18,574 nt of DNA from CALHVX01 sp038757945. GTDB lineage: Bacteria > Pseudomonadota > Gammaproteobacteria > Pseudomonadales > Azotimanducaceae. The notes beneath the pieces were generated by a model. The model was not told the DNA's origin, did not search any database, and saw nothing but the letters and a program-made list of their open reading frames with translations. The number at the start of each line of letters is the position of its first letter. Within the stretch, counting starts at the first letter, position 1. Positions 13,975-18,574 of the stretch are shown one piece after another. The DNA is taken from the NCBI GenBank assembly GCA_038757945.1, contig JBCDGJ010000102.1:1-18574 (forward strand), read 5' to 3'. Made by a program: the position numbers and the translations under genes.

Positions 13975-15840
13975 ATGGCAGAACTACCCGAGATTCCAGA
14001 CGGCAACGCTACCGCCGCAGAGCGCGCTGAACGCTTCGATGCGCCGGCGTTCCTGGCAACGCTGAGCCGCAAGCCCGGGGTCTACCGGATGCTCGACAGC
14101 GCCGGGTCGACGCTCTACGTCGGTAAAGCACGAAATCTGAAGAACCGCGTTTCCAGTTACTTCCGGGCCTCCGGGTTGGCGACCAAAACCATGGCGATGG
14201 TCAGCAAGATCGCCGACGTGCAGATCACCATCACCAACAGCGAGACCGAGGCCCTGCTGCTCGAGCAGAGCCTGATCAAGCAGGAACGCCCGCCATACAA
14301 CGTCACGCTGCGCGATGACAAGTCGTACCCGTTCATCTACCTGACCGCTGACGCGGACTATCCGCGGCTGACCTTCCACCGTGGCAGCAAGCGCCGGAAA
14401 GGGCGCTATTTCGGGCCCTATCCGTCGGCCAGCGCGGTGCGCAAGAGCCTGAACATACTGCAGAAGCTGTTCCTGATCCGGCAGTGCGATGACGCGTTCT
14501 TCCGGAACCGGTCGCGGCCTTGTTTGCAGTACCAGATCCAACGCTGCAGCGCGCCGTGCGTTGGCTTCATCGAACCGAAGGAGTATCAGCAGGACGTCGA
14601 GCTGTCAGTGCTGTTCCTCGAAGGCCGCGATCAGGTTGTGCTCGACACCTTCAAAGCACGTATGGAGGAGGCCGCCCAGAACCTCGAGTTCGAGCGCGCC
14701 GCGAAGTACCGCGATCAGATCGCACAGCTGCGCAAAGTGCAGGAGCAGCAGTATGTGCACTCAGAGGTTGGCGACGTCGATGTCTTTGCCCTGGCATCAG
14801 CCTCGGGGCTGTACTGTATTCAGGCTCTGTTCCTGCGCGCGGGCCGGATTCTCGGGCAACGCACCTGGTACCCGGCCAACGAGCTGGGCCTGGATGACGA
14901 CGAGTTCCTGGAAGCTTTCGTCAGCCAGTACTATTTCGGTGGCGCACAGCGCGACTGGCCGCGCTCGGTCATCACCACCCACGCGCTACAGGACGCCGAA
15001 GCCATGGGCCAGGCGCTGGCGGATCGGGTTGGCCACAAGGTGGATTTTGCCCATCAGGTGCGAGGCCAGCGCGCGCGCTGGCGGCAGCTTGCCCAGGACA
15101 ACGCGCAACACAGTCTCGCTGCTTACCGGGCCAATAAGCGCAATGTGTTTTCGCGCTTCGTAGCGCTGCAGGAGGCCCTGCAGCTCGAAGACATGCCGGA
15201 ACGGCTGGAGTGTTTCGATATCAGTCACACCATGGGCGAAGCTACGGTGGCGTCCTGCGTCGTGTTCGATACCGAAGGTCCGCTGACCTCCGACTACCGG
15301 CGCTTCAACATCGAGGGCATCACGGGTGGCGACGACTACGCTGCCATGGAGCAGGCCCTGCGCCGGCGGTACACGCGCTTGAAGCAGGGGGAGGGCAAGT
15401 TCCCGGACATCCTGGTGATCGACGGCGGAAAAGGTCAGCTCGAACAGGCACGCTCAGTGCTGGAAGATCTGCAGATTGACAGCGTTACGCTGCTCGGGAT
15501 CGCCAAAGGACCTACGCGCAAAGCGGGCTTCGAGAAGTTTTTTCTCCCGGACGGGGAAGTAAGCGTGCCGACCGGGGGCGCGCAGGAACTGCTGCAGCAC
15601 ATCCGGGACGAAGCCCACCGCTTTGCGATTACCGGTCATCGCAACCGGCGCGCCAAGCGCCGGACCCAGTCGGAGCTTGATGGCATCCCCGGCGTCGGGC
15701 CGAAACGCAAAAAGGATCTGTTGACCCACTTCGGAGGACTCAAGGGCCTGAAAGGGGCAAGCCGCGAGGAGATCGCCAAGGTCAGCGGCATCAACCAGAA
15801 ACTGGCGGAGGAGATCTACGGAACCCTGCATGCTGAATAG
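13975..15840 (+). CDS. uvrC: Excinuclease ABC subunit C
   Basis: 621-residue nuclease subunit of nucleotide-excision repair; makes the 3' and 5' incisions on UvrB-bound damaged DNA. The N-terminal GIY-YIG nuclease (residues ~30-110) has GVYRM and YVGKARNLKNR. A Cys cluster follows around PCLQYQIQRCSAPC (~180-196). A UVR motif for UvrB contact lies at ~225-260 (LEFERAAKYRDQI). The C-terminal RNase H-like nuclease has D415 (CFDISHTMGEAT), an Asp in GGDDYAAM, D483 (VIDGGKGQL) and H548 (DEAHRFAITGHR), equivalent to the E. coli DDDH set. Tandem HhH motifs end the protein (GIPGVGPKRKKDLL, VSGINQKLAEEI). About 17 residues precede the usual family start. ATG 13975 is the only start option and has no Shine-Dalgarno. 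Confidence 0.98.
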   Translation: MAELPEIPDGNATAAERAERFDAPAFLATLSRKPGVYRMLDSAGSTLYVGKARNLKNRVSSYFRASGLATKTMAMVSKIADVQITITNSETEALLLEQSLIKQERPPYNVTLRDDKSYPFIYLTADADYPRLTFHRGSKRRKGRYFGPYPSASAVRKSLNILQKLFLIRQCDDAFFRNRSRPCLQYQIQRCSAPCVGFIEPKEYQQDVELSVLFLEGRDQVVLDTFKARMEEAAQNLEFERAAKYRDQIAQLRKVQEQQYVHSEVGDVDVFALASASGLYCIQALFLRAGRILGQRTWYPANELGLDDDEFLEAFVSQYYFGGAQRDWPRSVITTHALQDAEAMGQALADRVGHKVDFAHQVRGQRARWRQLAQDNAQHSLAAYRANKRNVFSRFVALQEALQLEDMPERLECFDISHTMGEATVASCVVFDTEGPLTSDYRRFNIEGITGGDDYAAMEQALRRRYTRLKQGEGKFPDILVIDGGKGQLEQARSVLEDLQIDSVTLLGIAKGPTRKAGFEKFFLPDGEVSVPTGGAQELLQHIRDEAHRFAITGHRNRRAKRRTQSELDGIPGVGPKRKKDLLTHFGGLKGLKGASREEIAKVSGINQKLAEEIYGTLHAE

Positions 15841-15951
15841 GCCCCGGCAAGCGGTCTGCGAAACTGGCCGCCGAGCACTCGCGGCGCAGGTCGCCACGGG
15901 CACTGAACACGGGCTGAATGCGATGTTCGAGCGCCGGATCGAACGGCAACG

Positions 15952-15957
15952 TACAAT
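15952..15957 (+). promoter_or_regulatory. -10-like hexamer six bases before pgsA
   Basis: TACAAT followed by GCGCCC and then GTG 15964. As at uvrC there is no Shine-Dalgarno and no strong -35. The two sites share the pattern TAnAnTGCGCC-(T/C)-(A/G)TG at identical spacing. Confidence 0.45.
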
Positions 15958-15963
15958 GCGCCC

Positions 15964-16551
15964 GTGAACGTTCCGAACCTCATCACCGTCCTGCGGATCC
16001 TGCTGGTCCCCCTGTTCGTCCTGGCCTATCTTTCCCCCTGGAGCAGCGCATACCTGGCTGCTGCGTGCCTGTTCGCCCTGGCCGCGGCGACAGATTGGTT
16101 GGATGGCTACCTGGCCCGCAGCCTGAATCAGATGACCCCCTTTGGCGCATTCCTTGACCCGGTGGCCGACAAAATCATCGTCGTCACCGCGCTGGTGCTG
16201 CTGATTGGACAGCATGCGACGCCGCTACTGACGCTGCCGGGCCTGATCATCATCGGGCGGGAGATCGTAATTTCGGCCCTCCGCGAATGGATGGCAGAAA
16301 TCAACCGTCGCGGGCTGGTGGAGGTGAGCTGGCTCGGCAAAGCCAAAACCCTCCTGCAAATGGTCGCGCTGATCGTACTGCTGGCGGGCCCGGCCGATCC
16401 CCGAACGGCATGGGTCTGGTTGGGCTACGGTCTGCTTTATGCGGCCGCACTGATGACCTTGTGGTCCATGATCCAGTACCTGTGGGCAGCCTGGCCAACG
16501 CTCCGCGAAGGCATGAGCCCGAGCAATCTGACCGGTCGCTCCGAGTCCTGA
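15964..16551 (+). CDS. pgsA: CDP-diacylglycerol-glycerol-3-phosphate 3-phosphatidyltransferase
   Basis: 195-residue inner-membrane enzyme (182 in E. coli) that makes phosphatidylglycerophosphate from CDP-diacylglycerol and glycerol 3-phosphate, the committed step to phosphatidylglycerol and cardiolipin. The CDP-alcohol phosphotransferase signature is complete: D44-x2-D47-G48-x2-A51-R52-x8-G61-x3-D65-x3-D69, with D65 and D69 the metal/catalytic pair. Hydrophobic helices lie at ~6-24, ~28-43, ~68-85, ~92-105, ~125-142 and ~150-172. The start is GTG at 15964 because NVPNLITVLRI aligns with the family N-terminus and nothing upstream is in frame. It has no Shine-Dalgarno. It follows uvrC by 123 bp, which include a bulged GC hairpin around 15867-15885. 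Confidence 0.96.
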   Translation: MNVPNLITVLRILLVPLFVLAYLSPWSSAYLAAACLFALAAATDWLDGYLARSLNQMTPFGAFLDPVADKIIVVTALVLLIGQHATPLLTLPGLIIIGREIVISALREWMAEINRRGLVEVSWLGKAKTLLQMVALIVLLAGPADPRTAWVWLGYGLLYAAALMTLWSMIQYLWAAWPTLREGMSPSNLTGRSES

Positions 16552-16568
16552 GCGGCCCGGTCGGGTGC

Positions 16569-16598
16569 TTGGCGCGATCCGGCCAACTTGAGTACACT
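16569..16598 (+). promoter_or_regulatory. Candidate promoter of the tRNA-Cys gene
   Basis: TTGGCG (16569-16574), an 18-bp spacer and TACACT (16593-16598), then a G+C-rich discriminator ACGCGACCC, the type seen at stringently controlled stable-RNA promoters. Transcription would start about 15-17 bases before the mature tRNA 5' end. Confidence 0.6.
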
Positions 16599-16620
16599 AC
16601 GCGACCCTCGCGGTTGCCCG

Positions 16621-16694
16621 GGCTGGGTGGCAGAGTGGTTATGCAGCGGACTGCAACTCCGTGTACGCCGGTTCGATTCCGACCCCAGCCTCCA
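16621..16694 (+). tRNA. tRNA-Cys (GCA)
   Basis: 74 nt. The acceptor stem is perfect (GGCTGGG / CCCAGCC), the D-stem is GCA/TGC, the anticodon stem GCGGA/TCCGT (with one G-U) closes the loop CTGCAAC with anticodon GCA, and the T-loop is TTCGATT. The T-stem GCCGG/CCGAC has one C-A mismatch at its second pair. Discriminator U and an encoded CCA (16692-16694) are present. It follows pgsA, as in the E. coli uvrC-pgsA-glyW-cysT-leuZ order, but the flanking tRNA-Gly and tRNA-Leu are absent here. A short GC stem plus TTCTT at 16706-16727 may terminate it. Confidence 0.97.
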
Positions 16695-16770
16695 ATTTTC
16701 TGCTGCCCCTGCTCCGTCGGGGTTCTTCCCGCCGGCCAGCATTGCCGCTGCGATCCGCCAGGCACACCGA

Positions 16771-17355
16771 TCAGGGAAGGGTGGTGCACGTCCGCTGCTG
16801 GGTGTCGTAGTTGCCAAGCATCTGCAGGGTGAAATTCAGCGACGCATCGTTCTTCGGTGCAATGCTGGCCCTGGCCGCAGTCTGCGCGCGCTTATGTTCC
16901 CAGTACTCTTCGATCTGGTTCACCCGCTCGTCGATCAGCCGTTGCTCTTCGAACGGCAGCCAGCATTCACCCCAGACGTTGACGGACTGGACGGTAGCAA
17001 GGTAGCCAGCCGTCCACAGGATGGCCGGCCAGGCGCCGGTGGTGACCGCCAGGTTCGTTTCATAGGCGCCAATGGCGAAATCGGCCAGGGCTGTTGCGCA
17101 CAGGTACCTGGCGTTCGGCGCCAGGGCCGAGGCGCCCGCATTCATGCGCTTGGCGAGCAGCAGCGCCACATCCTTCTTGCTCAGCGTGCCACCCTTTTCG
17201 ACGGCCTCAGCAACCATGTCGTACGAGCTCTCGAACATGGCCAGTGCAAACTCCAGCCCTTTGGCATCGTCCCCGAAGCGCTCCGCGAGCATCTCCTTGA
17301 CCTTGGCCATGACCAGCGCTTTGCCAGCGCCATGCGCGTCTTTCAGTTTCGTCAT
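16771..17355 (-). CDS. Conserved-looking hypothetical protein, 194 aa
   Basis: I do not recognise this protein. It is 194 residues, predicted mostly helical and cytosolic. The N-terminal half is Lys/Glu/Ala-rich and amphipathic (MTKLKDAHGAGKALVMAKVKEM, ALAMFESSYDMVAEAVEKGG). The middle is Ala-rich and moderately hydrophobic (~85-125, including PAILWTAGYLATVQSVNVWGECW), too polar for a clear membrane helix. The charged helix after it (EEQRLIDERVNQIEEYWEHKR) could be a coiled coil. Only three cysteines. Codon use resembles its neighbours. GGAAA lies four bases before the ATG at 17355. It begins 63 bp after the stop of the hybrid kinase on the same strand, so it may be its operon partner, and ends 77 bp from the tRNA-Cys 3' end in convergent orientation. 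Confidence 0.7.
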   Translation of the reverse strand: MTKLKDAHGAGKALVMAKVKEMLAERFGDDAKGLEFALAMFESSYDMVAEAVEKGGTLSKKDVALLLAKRMNAGASALAPNARYLCATALADFAIGAYETNLAVTTGAWPAILWTAGYLATVQSVNVWGECWLPFEEQRLIDERVNQIEEYWEHKRAQTAARASIAPKNDASLNFTLQMLGNYDTQQRTCTTLP

Positions 17356-17418
17356 TGTTTTTCCAACCGCCGATCCGTGACTGCAGCGTTAGTTTACTAG
17401 GCCGGCCACCGGGTACTG

Positions 17419-18574
17419 TTAACCGTTGGCCGCCTCCGTATTCACGCGCCGGCTCAGCGCCGCCCGCGCCAGCACATCGGTCAGGCCACTCAGCCGCACG
17501 GGCTTGGAGAGAAAGTCATCCATGCCTACCTCGAGACACTGCTCCCGGTCCTGTGCCATGGCGTTGGCGGTCATTGCGATGATGTGAGGCTGCGCCAGAG
17601 CGTCGGACTCTCGAATCAGTCGGGTTGCCTCCAGGCCGTCTACCTCCGGCATCTGGACGTCCATGAGCACCACGTCATAGCGCTGCTGCGTGAGCATCTG
17701 CAACACCTCACGGCCATTGCTGACCACATCGGGCTGTACGCCAAGCTTGCCAAGCAGCCCAATGGCGACCTTCTGATTGACCGGGTTGTCCTCGGCAACA
17801 AGCACCCGGTAGGTGAAGACCTCGGACGCCGTGGCAGCCGGCGCTTGGTGATCCGTGCTGGTCGGGTGTGCCAGAAACAGGGTACTGAGGGCGTCTGCCA
17901 GCAGTTTCGGCCGGACCGGTTTGGTAAAGGTGCAGTCGAACAAGTGGCTATCCGCCTCACCGTCGCCGAGCGACGACAGGAGCAGAATACGTGGCGGCCT
18001 GGAAGTCCCGGAAGTTCGACTTCGAAGCTCACGGGCCAGCATCGCGCCGTCCATGCCCGGCATATGCATATCAACGATGAACAGATCCCAGCCTAGGGGC
18101 TCCGCAGCCCGATTCAGCAGCGCTTCCGGCGACTCCACGACCTCATGTTCGATTGCCAATCGCTCGAGGTAGCTGCCGAGCACTGCCCGGTTGGTCGCAT
18201 TGTCGTCGACCGCCAGAACGCGCTTTCCGGCGAGCCCTCGATAACCCGGTTCGCGGGACGGCTCGATCACGCCCAGGTCCGCCGTAAATCGAAAGGTAGA
18301 GCCCTGGCCCAGATCGCTGGTCACCGTTATATCTCCGCCCATGAGACGGACCAGGTCGCGGCTGATACTCAAGCCCAGGCCGGTGCCGCCGAAGCGTCGG
18401 GTCGTGGAGGCATCGGCCTGGGTAAACGCATCGAATACGCCGCCGAGACGGCTGACAGGGATACCAATGCCGCTGTCGCTGACAGCAATCTCGAGCCAGT
18501 CACGCTGCTGGTCCTGATGGCCACGCACGCGCAGGCAGACCTCGCCGCTGTCGGTGAACTTGATGGCGTTGCCG
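17419..18574 (-). CDS. Hybrid sensor histidine kinase with tandem receivers (3' part)
   Basis: C-terminal ~385 residues of a BarA-style hybrid kinase; the 5' part lies beyond the right edge and the frame is open to it. In order: end of the N-box (GNAIKFTDSGEV, at the edge), G1 (DSGIGI), F-box (FDAFTQADASTTRRFGGTGLGLSIS with G2), then receiver 1 (VLAVDDNATN, phosphoacceptor Asp in FIVDMHMPGMDG, codon 18070-18072, Lys in FTKPVR), a short linker, and receiver 2 (VLVAEDNPVNQ, Asp in VVLMDVQMPEVDG, codon 17659-17661, Lys in FLSKPV). Both receivers keep all phosphorylation residues. No Hpt domain follows; only ~20 residues remain. It therefore needs a separate Hpt protein and is not a typical GacS (one receiver plus Hpt). 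Stop TAA at 17419-17421. Confidence 0.93.
   Translation of the reverse strand, partial: GNAIKFTDSGEVCLRVRGHQDQQRDWLEIAVSDSGIGIPVSRLGGVFDAFTQADASTTRRFGGTGLGLSISRDLVRLMGGDITVTSDLGQGSTFRFTADLGVIEPSREPGYRGLAGKRVLAVDDNATNRAVLGSYLERLAIEHEVVESPEALLNRAAEPLGWDLFIVDMHMPGMDGAMLARELRSRTSGTSRPPRILLLSSLGDGEADSHLFDCTFTKPVRPKLLADALSTLFLAHPTSTDHQAPAATASEVFTYRVLVAEDNPVNQKVAIGLLGKLGVQPDVVSNGREVLQMLTQQRYDVVLMDVQMPEVDGLEATRLIRESDALAQPHIIAMTANAMAQDREQCLEVGMDDFLSKPVRLSGLTDVLARAALSRRVNTEAANG

Noticed and set aside
16621..16770. Integrated element at the tRNA-Cys 3' end
   Set aside because: No integrase, no visible repeat of the tRNA 3' end within the window, and the downstream genes have ordinary composition.
17419..18574. 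The partial hybrid kinase as GacS, partner of the nearby GacA
   Set aside because: GacS/BarA ends in receiver plus Hpt; this one has two receivers and no Hpt.
1..18574. CRISPR array, insertion sequence, toxin-antitoxin or phage-defence system
   Set aside because: No regularly spaced repeats, no transposase or terminal inverted repeats, and every sizeable frame is assigned to another family or is a shadow.

Overview
The window looks like a stretch of core chromosome from a G+C-rich gammaproteobacterium. The evidence is an E. coli-like riboflavin synthase, a GacA/UvrY response regulator followed by uvrC, pgsA and a tRNA-Cys (a classic gammaproteobacterial neighbourhood), and a DUF1631/PilZ pair. 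The genus cannot be fixed from the sequence. The window is gene-dense. I see no insertion sequence, prophage, CRISPR array, toxin-antitoxin or defence module.

Region 1 (1-5.5 kb). The 3' half of riboflavin synthase enters from the left edge. A minus-strand pair follows: a small PilZ (c-di-GMP-binding type) protein and, downstream of it, a large DUF1631 protein with a long Ala/Gly/Pro-rich linker. Next comes a short A+T-rich island and what looks like the 3' remnant of an ABC-type substrate-binding-protein gene. Its reading frame stops being convincing at the start codon of a type 2 orotidine-5'-phosphate decarboxylase (pyrF). pyrF converges on xthA (exonuclease III) with 15 bp between stop codons.

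Region 2 (5.5-12.5 kb). A soluble-looking orphan histidine kinase (degenerate HDOD-like N-terminus, GAF-like middle, HisKA/HATPase C-terminus) is followed by glutaryl-CoA dehydrogenase, a SYLF-domain envelope protein, a small K+-channel-like protein on the minus strand, a SAM methyltransferase-like protein with a degenerate motif I, a four-helix membrane protein and a PECR-like short-chain dehydrogenase without the usual YxxxK.

Region 3 (12.5-16.7 kb). This is the regulatory and DNA-repair block gacA - family 5 uracil-DNA glycosylase - uvrC - pgsA - tRNA-Cys. The glycosylase sits between gacA and uvrC, which are usually adjacent, and its TTG start overlaps the gacA stop. uvrC and pgsA share a striking arrangement: a -10-like hexamer exactly 6 nt before the start codon, the same GCGCC between them, and no Shine-Dalgarno, suggesting leaderless transcripts. 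Upstream of gacA are two palindromic half-related sites 44 bp apart with a perfect DnaA box between them.

Region 4 (16.7 kb to end). An unrecognised 194-residue protein lies downstream of a hybrid sensor kinase (HATPase-REC-REC, no C-terminal Hpt) that runs off the right edge.

The gene content is mostly conventional. The observations I rate highest are the paired start-proximal -10 elements, the gene remnant beside pyrF, and the architecture upstream of gacA.
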